DNA from: Panorpa germanica
Taxonomy: Eukaryota; Arthropoda; Insecta; Mecoptera; Panorpidae
Direction of reading: 5' to 3'
NCBI GenBank assembly: GCA_963678705.1
Contig: OY783215.1
Span: forward strand, 12,815,740 to 12,879,739
Length of the DNA stretch: 64,000 nucleotides
The notes beneath the pieces were generated by a model. The model ran no database searches and had not been told where the DNA came from. It saw only the letters and a program-made list of their open reading frames with translations. This document shows, piece after piece, positions 49,501-61,109 of this stretch. The first letter of the stretch is position 1, and each line of letters opens with the position of its first letter. The translations under genes and the position numbers were made by a program.

Positions 49501-52500
49501 CACTGATTTCTCTCGCGTGCGCTTCCTGTTTAAAGTTTTGAGGCGTTGCATGTTATCGGACAGTCGATGAAGTTACTTGTACAGTAATGCCGGCGCATAT
49601 TGATTCATTGAAATAAACTGTCATGCGTGATCTTACATTAGTGAAGCATATAGTTAGCAAATAAAAAAAAATTGTCTTGTTGCAGTGCATGTCTCCATTT
49701 GTTTCGCAGTCCGAACCGAATCTATTCGTATCCAGGCTTACCATATTTCTTTAGCTTTTTCTTATACATAAGTAGTTACACATTTGTTTTATGCAACTAA
49801 TTTTCCATTTCCTGTGGAACACATAATGATCTTATTAATTATTATGTATGTACAAATATGTATCTCTATTAATTGCGTCGTATAATTATTTGTACCGTTT
49901 ATAGGAATGTTAAAGAAAGTATGTCTATGATCTGGTTATCAGAATATGTACAAATAACGAGGTGAAAAACCAGAGCCGGCTGCACAATTCGACATCAAGT
50001 CCAACTGAGTTAAATTCGTTGACAAAATAACGAACGGAAAGAAGTTTTACTTGAGAATATTTTAATTGAATTATTGCTAAACGTGGAGACTGGATTTAAC
50101 CAGTGGTGGAGCGTTTGTTTTTGCTAATATTTTTATAATTTGTTCAGAAATAATAGTTATTTATATTTGTTGAAGTTATAGAGTTACAAACTTTAGGTCC
50201 TTGGACTAGGTCCTTGAAAGAATAGAATTTAAGCGATTGAACAAGAATGTTTCTGAAAAATAAATATTTTACGTGGAAAATTACATTTTGTATTAAAAGT
50301 GTTCACGCACTTGATATCTTCTTTTAATTTTAAAGTTATTTTTAAAAAAAGAAACTATGAAATGTTAAATATTAATACAATGTGAAGTCATTGATGATAA
50401 GAGTCAGCATCGGAAAGAGCTCGACGTTAAAAAAATATTTAATAAATTTAAAAAAAAAGATATATTTTTGATCGATTTTGTAGTTGGAAAACTTTATTAA
50501 CTTTTGACTAGTGGGAAAACGAAAAATATTACTAGAAATGTTGAAATTTTGGTATGTATTATTACCTTGGTACGTAATCTACTAAATCTAGTTAAAAGAA
50601 CAACAACTTTTAAGTAATAAATCAAAAAATAAGTATATACACATTTATAATAATTGAGCTTGAACATATTTTATTATTTAAAATGAATTTTTTTAACTTA
50701 CTTTTCTAACGCACTCTTAACAAAAGTAACAAAAAGACAAAGTTAAAAAATATTGTAAATTAAAACTATTATTTTGTAACTGTTTAACATTAGACGATTT
50801 AATTGTAGTTTACTTAACTTAGTTCCAAATAGTACCATCCAAAGTTAAAAGACGCCGGAAAAAGTTACAAAAAGCGTGTTTAAGGTAGTTCCATCGTAAA
50901 ACCACTTTTCATAGTTTTTATTTATAGGTTAAGAATAACGTTTACTTGTAAATCCCGAAGATTCAGATTTTTGCCCGTTTAGAATTCGAGATAATTAATA
51001 ACAGAGTTAGCAATTTTCAGGCTCTATTACACAAAAAAATCTTTCGATAGAATTTAGAAAAAGAAATGTGACTATGCTATACCACGCTGGAACGTCCTTA
51101 AATGAAAGATGTTGGTACACATGTGTTATACAAAGGAGCAAACATATAATAATCTCGTTATTTAATAGGCGCTCGTTGTATATGTTTAATTCTTTAACAG
51201 TACGTAGAAAACAGCGCAAGCAGCGAGTGTTTTCTGCATTTACCGTGAATACAACCTCGGGAACAGATTTTTTTATCGATGCGTTCTGGAATGTACAATC
51301 AATAATAAAATTTTAGTAAACACTTTCCCTTTGGCACGTTTTTAGTTTCAATTCATCTAGTGATGTACTCGTACAACGCTAGAACATGTGTACGGTACAC
51401 TCATTATGAAAACTGCACTTATAAGGTGATTTTGCAGTAATACATTTTAATTACTTTAATTAGAATATATGATTCATAATTTAGTAGTGAAGAAAAATGA
51501 ACTGTATTACTGTGTTTATGTTTAGGTATACAATAATATGACAACTGTGTAATTGCTTACGGATAGCAGTGACGGATCTACGATTTTTTCAAACCGGGGC
51601 AAGAATTTGACATTGACACCACTTTAACCCCGACATACTGCGAATTTTTCAAAAGAAAATTTTTAATTTCCATTGTCTCTGACAATCTTCGTTAGGACTA
51701 AAAAAAGATCATTACCCCAGAAAAGAAAATTCCTGAACAAAACAAAAAAGATTTTTTTTAACAAACTAAAAATGTACGCAATGCCTTTCAGAATTTAGCG
51801 CCCCCATAAATTATTACCCACCCGGGCCAAGTACCCCGCTTTCATAAAATATAGCTTCTCATATTTGGTCAAACCCATTCATAATTTCATATTTCATATC
51901 CTAACAAATACACCTAATAATGATCTAAATATATTTTGCTAGGTACAAATACTTCAAACGTTTTATGCGATCAACTTACGGCGTCCCCTTTTATCCACCT
52001 GTACTTGAACCATCCATGCCTGACCACTATCAAGAAAGACGTCAAAAGGCAAGAACCCGATCCTGAGGTGCCCATTCGTATGTATCTCAAAATATCTAGG
52101 GTCTTACGGGCTTCTTAGTTTGCTATAGAACTCAAAGCTTCTCTTTCCTTCTTATTGAAATATATATCTGTAAGAAGAGGTAGAATCTAGCTTTGAGTTT
52201 AACATCATTAGTAATGGCGTATTCTGCTTCCAAATCGATTGCCAAAATTCAATCCATTGAAGGATCCCTATCTTCCCATCTAGGACATAGGAGAGTACGC
52301 CACTGCTTGTTAATTTACTAATTCCATCATCAAAGCACTAAATGGAAGGATTTCACTCTTTATCGTTGATAACTGTAGTTCGTACCAAAAACCACTGCCA
52401 AAATTTAGGCCACATTTTGACCTGGCTGAAGCCTTATGTCTGGATCTAATTGTGTATCTTTTGAGAAGAGTTCACCTGAAGAAATATTAGCATTTGGACT

Positions 52501-55097
52501 GGTAAGAATTAAATTTTAGTCATGCTCTAAGTAAATTCAACATATTTTGCCGAAAATCTATACTCTACGGCCCCTTCATAGATTATTTCAGCCCTGATAA
52601 TGATTAAATTCAATTCATCAATATTGAAGAAAAGAGTTTTTTGTTTCAATTTTTCTTATCACAATAAAAATATGGTACTATTTTATTTTTTAGTAAGCAT
52701 AATTGAATTTAGTAACCACATAGCACAGAATCGCTAGTCTCAGTGAAGGCTCCTTTTTACTTGATCATCATATCATAATTTTGAGCACTTTACATAGAAA
52801 TTTGTGTTAAACTTTTAAATTAAATTTTAATCTCTTCCCTTTGATCAATAAATCAATGTATCACTTTGTGATCATACTCAATACGATTTTAATAACTGGG
52901 TTATGACCATGCTAATTCACAGAAATTTAACTTGATCTTAGTGTTGAGGTTATTTGCGCATGTGGCATACCTATCTAGTTTCCAATGCGCTAGATAACTA
53001 TGCGTTCAATGCCGCAGCAACCAAACCAAGGTGTAGGACAAATTCACTGACGATATACTTGTAAAAACGAATGCCTTAAAGCTGTCAGTTATTTGAAATC
53101 CATCAGTCAAGAAACGTGCGAAGAAAGTTTTACTTTTTTATGTAAATTGTGTTGCATTCTAAATTTGGAAGGGGTTTGTGTGAGAATTAGTATTTAATAT
53201 CGCAATATGCTGAGAGATGGATATCTTATTAACTATTGATCGTATCATACGCGAGATGTTTCGTTAATTTTTTTAAGTATGCAAATAAATATGTGCTAGC
53301 TTTCTCTACCGTTTATAGACAACGTGTGTGAGGGATTATATCTGAAATAAACACTTTTTTCAGGTAAACCAATGCATATTTTTTAAATATATTTAGTCAG
53401 GGCCGCCTTTTAGCATAGCCAACATAGCCACGCACCACAAAAGGGCTATCCTGTTACTTTTGATAATTCAAAGAGGGTCAATAATGTCAATAATGTTAAT
53501 TCCGATTCAAATTTTTAATCTTCTTTGTAGCAAGTAGAAAATGAACCTTGAAATTAGCTCGTGGCAAGCTAGTAAGTATGAACCTTGCATTGCAAGACAT
53601 TTTTCTAATTGACTGAGTTTAAATGCGTTTTAAACTTGCATCGGCAGTCCTCCAGATACAGTCCTGTACCATGCGCAGTCTCATTTGAGTTTGTTTCCCA
53701 CTTTAAAGGTTCTGCTCTGTTTGTTTTAGCGATATTGAATTTATTTCTCTGTGTCTTTGAAATGATGATGGCCTACTTGAAGATTCCGGTATCCGAATCG
53801 CCTCGAGCTGGAGAGTGTGTCTTTCTCGACAATATATCAAAACATCGGTTGGCTCAAACTCTCTGAAGATGTTTGAAGTATGCAGATTCGATTTTTTGTT
53901 ACTATTTCTTTTCTGTAATCACATGCTTACACTGAACAAAACGGAATTTGAGGTTATGTGAAGAAGACACAAAATTTACTATTAGACCACCGTCATGTAT
54001 ATGAACTATACCCCTGTCTAACAAATCCTGCTAATCAATTCCACTTAATGCTCTCGCTCACTATGTCGTCATTAATATATTTTTTATCATATTATTATTT
54101 GATTTGAAAACAAGAGTTTTCAAATATAAACTTCATTACAACCGTAATTGCATTGACAATTGACAGATTCTATTGACGTGTTCTATTACTAACATCAGAA
54201 TGTGTACTTTAGATTAAAATAAAAATATCATCACTTTTCTCGAAAATATAGCGTTTTTCTGTTGATTTAAAATGACAGCTCTTGTTGAAAGACCCATATA
54301 ATATTGTTATTATAACCCAGGGCCTTCAATTCACCTTCACTGATGTACCAAATAGTAAACTAACCATCATTTAAACAAAACTTTCACATATAATTTGGCA
54401 ATTTATTAATATGATTTATTAAATTCAAAGAATTTAAATTCATTTTCAAGGTATTCGCTAAATTTGGTTTGTGGTAATTATTTTATGATTAAAAAGTATT
54501 TATCTTTTTGCTTTGATTACGCCACTAATGAGAATCTTCAAAACTATGTTTCATTTAATTGGTATTTCATAAACAAATTAGTTGTTATAAAACTAGAAAG
54601 GAGAGGCCTAAATTCCGCAAAGTTAATTGTCTAAGAAGATTCGTAGATGTAGATGTAGTCATATAATTGCAAACGATACTTAAAGTCACTTAAAGTCCCA
54701 GAAACATTGACGTCCGTGACGTATTGATGACGTACGTACTCGTATAATATAGACTAGTCGTTGCATACCAATTTTATGAAAAAATATGTCTTCTGTTTAC
54801 ATAGCGACTTTAAATAAGAGTGGTCATTTTATGGAAGTTTCAACAATAGCGATCGTTTAAAATCAATTTAAAAATGCAATGTGTGTAACAGAACATGGTT
54901 TAAAAGTTCCATAAGTTATAATAACTGGTTCAATGTTACCTTCTTTAAAAACTACTTCTTTGCTACTGAACAATATGAGATTACATCAGACACAACACCC
55001 AGACGATTAACATTAAAGTCAACCATTTATTTACTGTTATTTTCGTTATTAAACGATCATAAACATTTAATGTCTGCACAGACTCATACAGTACGGT
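46585..55097. other. Long gene-poor stretch
   Basis: I can support no gene in this 8.5 kb. Items seen: a degenerate TTCTAAATT repeat at about 48,510-48,600; a patch of higher GC and CpG at 49,380-49,745 that could be a promoter or 5' exon of a gene outside my reach; open but unrecognised frames at 51,068-51,316 and 53,609-53,866; and a B-box-like GGTTCTATCGCC (minus) near 46,850. Confidence 0.4.
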
Positions 55098-55268
55098 CAG
55101 AGCCGAATTTGGAGGTGTGGAGGCCCTTAATTATTTTCCGAATAAAAGAAACAATTTTTTTCCGCCGTCTTTCAAAAATGTATTGCTTTTATTTCTATTG
55201 TGGGTGCTTATCTCTTGCGGAGGCCTCGGGGCAGTAGCCCCGCCTGCGCTCCCTCGAATCCGGGTCTG
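55098..55268. mobile_element. hAT-like MITE, copy 2 (171 bp)
   Basis: It runs from CAGAGCCGAATTT to AATCCGGGTCTG. Flanking octamers AGTACGGT and GGTACTGT agree at 6 of 8 positions. It is in the same orientation as the copy at 40,856; the copy at 60,929 is inverted. Confidence 0.75.
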
Positions 55269-55872
55269 GGTACTGTAATTTCATCTCAAGAGGTCAGACA
55301 TTTTCTTTTACGATATTTTATTGTTTTATTGTTAATAAAATTGTTAACAAGATTTTTTGTAATATTTAATTACCGAATAATAAAGGTCAATTCCATCACG
55401 ATGTTAAGAAAAGGATTATGTCTGGATTATATGATCGAAATAGTTATATATCTAAAGGATCATATTAACAAGTGTAATAAGTAATTCTTTATAGTAAAAT
55501 AAAATTCTTTCTATGCGCTTTGGTGATGTAAATTTTTACATTTTTCCGTTATACTTTTGTTGATTCCCCATAGAAAATGAACCTTGGAATTAGTTTGTAT
55601 CAAGCTAGCTTCCCTCTGTGTTACCGAACTGTTAACTTACTGATAAATGTTGGCGTAACGGTGATCGGTAACGTTCAAACTGGCTAACAGCAAGTTTGCC
55701 ATGAAAACTTGCCTAAACATTAGTTACAATTAATTCCAATAAAAGGAATCAAAGCTTGCTGCTAGCTTGTAACGATAATACCAGTTGTCCTTTATTCAAA
55801 TGAGTAAAGTTAATATTAATTTCTAAGTAAATATTCGTTTTTTCATGAAATATATTCAATACAAATTAATAA

Positions 55873-55877
55873 TATGA
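55873..55877. repeat. Target-site duplication, left (TATGA)
   Basis: TATGA immediately precedes the left LTR, and the same five bases follow the right LTR at 60,231-60,235. Five base pairs is the usual duplication for copia elements. Confidence 0.9.
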
Positions 55878-56145
55878 TGTTGGAATTACAATACATTCAT
55901 TCTTAAATTAAATTACTTAAACTTGTTTTGTTTTTGTTTATATAAAACTATTATATTAAATTCAATTGTTTTATGTCAATAAGAAATCAGAAATTGTAAT
56001 TGAATAGAAATCAGATAGTGTAATTGAATTGTATCAGTTGTATCAGAAATTTAGTCTGAGGACTTTCTGTATAATTTCGGTCTGAGGACTTATTGATTAA
56101 TAAAATATTTAATATATAACTGTGCATATAATATCTGCTTCAATA
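55878..56145 (+). repeat. 5' long terminal repeat of the copia element
   Basis: It starts TGTTGGAATTAC and ends CTTCAATA; the usual TG start is present, but the end is TA instead of CA. TTATATAAAAC (TATA-like) lies at 55,939-55,949 and AATAAA at 56,099-56,104, so both promoter and polyadenylation signal are in the repeat. Two copies of GTCTGAGGACTT lie 20-30 bp apart near the 3' part. Confidence 0.95.
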
Positions 56146-56159
56146 GGTTATGGGCCCAG
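56146..56159 (+). other. Primer-binding site, internal initiator tRNA-Met type
   Basis: GGTTATGGGCCCAG directly follows the LTR. It is identical to the plus-strand sequence of the tRNA gene at 43,802-43,873 over its anticodon arm, so it is complementary to the tRNA's anticodon region and not to its 3' end. Copia of Drosophila is known to prime from an internal fragment of initiator tRNA-Met. Confidence 0.92.
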
Positions 56160-56171
56160 GCAAAAATTAAT

Positions 56172-59100
56172 ATGACGACATCAGTGAGTGCTACAAGATT
56201 TGAGCTGTTGAGTAAGGACAATTATGAAGCCTGGAAAATTCATGTTGAGGCGCTATTGATCAAAAATGATTTGTGGGAATATGTCAGTGGTGAAAAACCG
56301 ATTCCTGTTGCTGCGGAAAATAATCAAGAAGAAAGAAATGGATGGATAAAAATTGATCGTAAAGCTAAGTCAGAAGTAATATTAGCAATTAGTTCAACGG
56401 AATTGCAGCATGTCCGAGGTTGTAATACTTCTCATGAAGTTTGGCAAAAACTTGCCTCAGTTTATGCTTCCAAAGGACCTGCAAGAAAAGCTTTATTACT
56501 TAAGCAACTTATGCTTCACAAGATGTCTGAATGTGGTGATGTCAGGGATCATGTAAACAAGTTTTCGGATATAGTTGATCGACTTGGAGCTATGGATATT
56601 GAAGTGAATAAAGATTTATTGTCTGTAATGTTATTATATAGTCTACCAGATAGCTATGAAGGCTTTAAATGTGCTATGGAATCACGTGATGAACTCTTGG
56701 AGGTTGAAGCTCTTAAGGTTAAGATACTTGAGAAGAGTGAAATTGGTTCAAATTCAGTTGTTGAGTTAGCTGGAAATGTAAGGGCTGAAAATCAACCGAG
56801 TTACAAAAATATTTTTAAAGGATATTGTTTTAAATGTGGAAAACAAGGACATAAGTCTCCTGAATGTCCAACTCAATTGAAATCAAATTTCAGAAGAAAT
56901 AGACCAGATAGACAGAATAGATACACACAAGAAAACCAATGTTCTCAAGCGGATGATGATACTTTTGCAGTATTTAATGTTGAATTTGCTGGTAGTGTTC
57001 CAAGTTGTCGACCTTGGATTCTTGATAGTGGCTGTACAACACATTTATGTGGTGATAAACAATTATTTAAGTCTTTAAATGAAGAAATTAGTGGGAAAAT
57101 AAATTTGGCTAATCAAGCAAATAGTGAAATCAAAGGAAAAGGTACTGTTAATTTGTCGATTAGTAATGGTAAACAGCTGAGGTCAGTAGATTTTTCAAAC
57201 ACATTATTTGTACCAGATTTAAGGTCAAATCTAGTATCAGTTGCTAAAATTACTAATAAGGATCATGAAATTCTATTTAAAAAAGATTCAGCTGTAATTA
57301 TGGATATGACTGAAAATGTTAAATTTGTTGCTGAAAGGCGTGGTGATCTCTATTATTTACAAGAAGGTAATGAAGAAGCTTGTATTGGAGAAGATAAAGC
57401 TAATTCTGAGTTATTGATGTGGCATTGTCGTATGGGTCATTTAAATGCTAAGGATTTATTTCGGGTGATTAATCAGAATACTACAAGTAAAGTAACCTCT
57501 GAACAATTGAAATGTTTGTCAAGATGTGAAGTGTGTCTACGAGGCAAGATGACAGGGTTACCGTTTTCAGGAAGTGAACGACAGAGTGAAGAACTTCTTG
57601 AAATAGTTCATACAGATATTGTTGGACCGTTTAGGACACAATCAGTGAATGGAGCAAAATATTTTATTACATTTATTGATGATTATTCTCGATGGTGTGA
57701 AGTATACTTTCTTAAACAGAAGAGTGGTGCACTAGAAGCTTTCAAAATGTATCAAAATCAAGCTGAACGTATGACAGGGAAGAAGATTAAGTATCTTCAA
57801 AGTGATAATGGTAAAGAGTATTGTAATACTGAGATGGATTCTTTCCTGCGTAATCAAGGTATTCAACGTCGATTAAGTGTTGTAAGAACACCTCAGCAAA
57901 ATGGTGTTGCTGAACGTTTAAATCGAACATTAGTTGAAATGGGACGATGTTTATTACTTCAATCAAATTTATCGGATATGTTTTGGACTGATGCTGTAGC
58001 TACAGCATGTCATTTGAGAAACAGATGTCCTTCAAGAAGTATTAATGGAGATACTCCTTATCAGAGATGGTTCAACAGGGATAAAGTTCATTTAAATTAT
58101 TTACGAGCATTTGGATCAACTGTATATGTCTTAGATAAAGATCCAACAAAAGGCAAATTATCTGATAGATCAATGAAAGGAATTTTTGTAGGTTATCCAC
58201 GTGAATCAAAAGGATACAGAATTTGGTTACCAGAAAAGAGAAAATTTATTGTTGCTCGTGATGTGAAATTTATTGAAGATAATGTTACTACAGTTTTAAA
58301 GAACCAAGAGATTAAACAGCTGATTATTAATGATTTTGAAAACAAGGATAAACCATGGATTGAATTGATAACAGGATTTAAAAATAGTAATGAGACAGAA
58401 ACTTTAGATGGAATTCCAGAAGAAAATTTAGAAGATAATGAAGAAAATGAAAATTCATCTGGTATTCAATCATCTATTCAAGAAACTCCTAGAAGAAACT
58501 CAAGAGAATATACTAGAGAAGAAAGAAGAGGACCAGGAAGACCAAAATTAATTAAAACAGGTTTGAAAGGACGTCCCAGAAAATTATTTTCAAAAGTTAA
58601 TAATTGTGAAGTTAAAGAAAGGATTGAATCTGATTCTAATGAAGATGATAATGATAATGATAATATATTTGTTGGAGTAGCTGAAGTTAAATTGGAAGAT
58701 GCTATTAATTCTCAAGAGTGTGCTGAGTGGAAGAGAGCAATTAAATCAGAAGTCATAAGTTTATTAAAAAATGATACTTGGAATATTGTAAAATTACCTG
58801 AAGGTCAAAGTGTTGTGGGAAGTCGAATGATTTTAACAAATAAATTTGGATCAGATGGGCTTATTGAAAAAAGAAAAGCTCGTATTGTTGCAAAAGGTTA
58901 TAGTCAGAAATATGGTATTGATTATGATCAAACTTTTGCTCCAGTTGCAAGAATGGAATCAATGAGACTTTTAATTGCATTGTCTGTGGAATTAAAACTT
59001 GTAATAAGACAATTTGATGTTGATTGGATTGATGAAATTAAAATTAAACTACAAGAAGAATTTGAAATTAAGGATCTAGATCTTGCAAAACAATGTTTGG

Positions 59101-59933
59101 GAATAGAAATTAATCAATCAGATCAATATATTTTTATTAATCAATCAAGATATATTATCAATTTACTTAAAAAATATGAAATGAATAATTGCAATCCAGT
59201 TAAAACGCCAGCAGAATTACAAAAGAAGAAAATATTTTATTCAACTGAAAAAGAAGAAATTAATAGTAAATTTTATAGAGAAGTTATTGGAGCACTAATG
59301 TATTTAGTGGTTGGAACTCGACCAGATATTGCAAATACTGTTTCAAGATTAGCTCAATTTGTAAACAAACCAAGTAAACAAGATTGGTTGGGAGTTAAGA
59401 GAATATTGAGATATTTAGCTGGTACAATAGAATTAGGAATACTTTATACTAAAGAAACAAAATCTATGATTGGATACTGTGATGCTGATTGGGGAGGTTG
59501 TCTTGAAGATCGAAGATCATATTCTGGATATGTATTTATGTTGGCAGGGGGTGCTGTGAGCTGGAAATCTCAAAAACAAAGAACTGTGGCACTTTCATCT
59601 ACTGAATCAGAATATGTTAGTTTATCAGAAGCTGTAAAAGAAGCAATATATTTAAATGATTTATTGACTGAACTAGAGCAAGAAAAATTTTTGAAAATTA
59701 AAATATTAATTGACAATCGTGGAGCTGAACAACTGGCAATGAACTCGATTTATCATGCACGTACAAAACATATAGATATTCGTCATTATTTTGTTCGTGA
59801 TGTAGTTGATGAAGGAATTATTAAATTACGTCATGTATCAACTAATGAAATGGTTGCGGATATTTTAACAAAAGCACTGCCAAGAGAGTTACATGAAAAA
59901 TTCACTGAAGGATTGGGACTTCAAATTATTTAA
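56172..59933 (+). CDS. Copia gag-pol polyprotein with deleted reverse transcriptase core
   Basis: One open frame of 1,253 residues. Gag occupies about 1-240, with zinc knuckle CX2CX4HX4C at 219-232. Aspartic protease: DSG at 285-287. Integrase: a zinc-binding HxxxxH...CxxC region, then the catalytic triad D482, D545, E581. Reverse transcriptase begins normally (TWNIVKLPEG, KARIVAKGYSQ, YDQTFAPVARMESMR) and reaches the first catalytic aspartate (FDV, D949). It then jumps to the segment that normally lies after the active site (WIDEIKIKLQEEFEI from 952). The stretch with the palm loop YVDD is absent, with the frame preserved. RNase H is complete to the eye (D1104, E1145, D1181). The protein is about 150 residues shorter than a typical copia polyprotein. 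Confidence 0.95.
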   Translation: MTTSVSATRFELLSKDNYEAWKIHVEALLIKNDLWEYVSGEKPIPVAAENNQEERNGWIKIDRKAKSEVILAISSTELQHVRGCNTSHEVWQKLASVYASKGPARKALLLKQLMLHKMSECGDVRDHVNKFSDIVDRLGAMDIEVNKDLLSVMLLYSLPDSYEGFKCAMESRDELLEVEALKVKILEKSEIGSNSVVELAGNVRAENQPSYKNIFKGYCFKCGKQGHKSPECPTQLKSNFRRNRPDRQNRYTQENQCSQADDDTFAVFNVEFAGSVPSCRPWILDSGCTTHLCGDKQLFKSLNEEISGKINLANQANSEIKGKGTVNLSISNGKQLRSVDFSNTLFVPDLRSNLVSVAKITNKDHEILFKKDSAVIMDMTENVKFVAERRGDLYYLQEGNEEACIGEDKANSELLMWHCRMGHLNAKDLFRVINQNTTSKVTSEQLKCLSRCEVCLRGKMTGLPFSGSERQSEELLEIVHTDIVGPFRTQSVNGAKYFITFIDDYSRWCEVYFLKQKSGALEAFKMYQNQAERMTGKKIKYLQSDNGKEYCNTEMDSFLRNQGIQRRLSVVRTPQQNGVAERLNRTLVEMGRCLLLQSNLSDMFWTDAVATACHLRNRCPSRSINGDTPYQRWFNRDKVHLNYLRAFGSTVYVLDKDPTKGKLSDRSMKGIFVGYPRESKGYRIWLPEKRKFIVARDVKFIEDNVTTVLKNQEIKQLIINDFENKDKPWIELITGFKNSNETETLDGIPEENLEDNEENENSSGIQSSIQETPRRNSREYTREERRGPGRPKLIKTGLKGRPRKLFSKVNNCEVKERIESDSNEDDNDNDNIFVGVAEVKLEDAINSQECAEWKRAIKSEVISLLKNDTWNIVKLPEGQSVVGSRMILTNKFGSDGLIEKRKARIVAKGYSQKYGIDYDQTFAPVARMESMRLLIALSVELKLVIRQFDVDWIDEIKIKLQEEFEIKDLDLAKQCLGIEINQSDQYIFINQSRYIINLLKKYEMNNCNPVKTPAELQKKKIFYSTEKEEINSKFYREVIGALMYLVVGTRPDIANTVSRLAQFVNKPSKQDWLGVKRILRYLAGTIELGILYTKETKSMIGYCDADWGGCLEDRRSYSGYVFMLAGGAVSWKSQKQRTVALSSTESEYVSLSEAVKEAIYLNDLLTELEQEKFLKIKILIDNRGAEQLAMNSIYHARTKHIDIRHYFVRDVVDEGIIKLRHVSTNEMVADILTKALPRELHEKFTEGLGLQII

Positions 59934-59952
59934 ATTGTTGAAATGAATGTCT

Positions 59953-59962
59953 TGAGGGGGTG
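59953..59962 (+). other. Polypurine tract region
   Basis: TGAGGGGGTG lies directly before the right LTR; the GAGGGGG core is the usual primer for plus-strand DNA synthesis. Confidence 0.75.
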
Positions 59963-60230
59963 TGTTGGAATTACAATACATTCATTCTTAAATTAAATTA
60001 CTTAAACTTGTTTTGTTTTTGTTTATATAAAACTATTATATTAAATTCAATTGTTTTATGTCAATAAGAAATCAGAAATTGTAATTGAATAGAAATCAGA
60101 TAGTGTAATTGAATTGTATCAGTTGTATCAGAAATTTAGTCTGAGGACTTTCTGTATAATTTCGGTCTGAGGACTTATTGATTAATAAAATATTTAATAT
60201 ATAACTGTGCATATAATATCTGCTTCAATA
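59963..60230 (+). repeat. 3' long terminal repeat of the copia element
   Basis: 268 bp, same start and end as the left LTR; I found no difference when reading them side by side. Confidence 0.95.
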
Positions 60231-60235
60231 TATGA
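60231..60235. repeat. Target-site duplication, right (TATGA)
   Basis: A perfect match to the five bases before the left LTR. Confidence 0.9.
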
Positions 60236-60928
60236 GTATCTTTTGCTAATAGTTTAGGCACAACTAATATGCTGGTTTTTTTATAATATTTTAAGCTATG
60301 CTAATTTATACAAACCAGTCTTATTAATAAAACACAAGTTCTGGATTATGATGGTTGCTTAGATTATTTATTTGAAATTGAAAGTGTATAGCTTGGAGCT
60401 GAACGTCCTAAAGCTGTGTATAGACGTGCAATGGAACATTTTATCTGTAGACTAATGTCAAAGTAACATTTTGGTCTGAATTTGAGTTAAAAAATTCTTT
60501 GAAAATGCACCGTATATATATTATGAAAATTAATATATCTGGATCTACATTTTTTTAAATACTTCGTTCTAAAATATGCTTTAGAACCTGTTCTAAAATT
60601 TATATAGTTTTTTTGAGAGTGTACTTGAGATATTCTGTAGCTTGTCTATACGTGACTTAATCTTGGTATGTGCTGAGAGATTTCTGATATAATATTTATC
60701 AATGTGACGTATAGGGAAGTCAACAGAAAGTCACACACCCATTTATTTCATAGAGTTCTTTAATAATATTGAGATATCAAAAAGTTACTTCTGTTGTGCG
60801 TGCTAGCAATGCATTAATCGCTTGCAGTGAATTGCAGACTGCAATATTATGAATGTGTTAATTCACTTGCATCCTGCAATAATAGAACTAAAATCACCAG
60901 GTGGTTTTCTATTTGTTACTGTTGACTG
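60236..60928. other. AT-rich intergenic DNA, no gene seen
   Basis: Nothing recognisable between the copia element and the next MITE. Confidence 0.5.
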
Positions 60929-61109
60929 CAGGCCCGGATTTAAGGGAGGGCAAGCGGGGCTACTGCCCCGGGGCCTCCACAATAGAGATTAAAGCACTAA
61001 ATTTTTGAAAGATTTGACAAAAAAAAATTGTTCCTTTTATTCGGAAAGTAATTAGGGGCCATCGCTCCTTCGTTGCCACAGGGCCTCCACACCTCTAAAT
61101 CTGGCCCTG
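60929..61109. mobile_element. hAT-like MITE, copy 3 (181 bp, inverted)
   Basis: It begins CAGGCCCGGATTT and ends AAATCTGGCCCTG. Flanks GTTGACTG and ATTGACTG agree at 7 of 8 positions, the best preserved duplication of the three copies. The interior matches the reverse complement of the copies at 40,856 and 55,098. Confidence 0.8.

Larger units (their letters stand above)
55878..60230 (+). mobile_element. Ty1/copia LTR retrotransposon, recent but RT-deleted
   Basis: A 4,353-bp element has two 268-bp LTRs, a primer-binding site, one gag-pol frame and a purine tract, flanked by TATGA. The domain order, integrase before reverse transcriptase and RNase H, is that of Ty1/copia. LTR copies look identical base for base, so insertion is recent. 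The reverse transcriptase core is missing, so the element could not have copied itself in this form; a complete relative must supply the enzyme, or the loss happened after insertion. Confidence 0.95.

Noticed and set aside
49380..49745. GC- and CpG-richer patch resembling a promoter or 5' exon
   Set aside because: No ATG exon with a good donor, and no adjoining gene could be defined.
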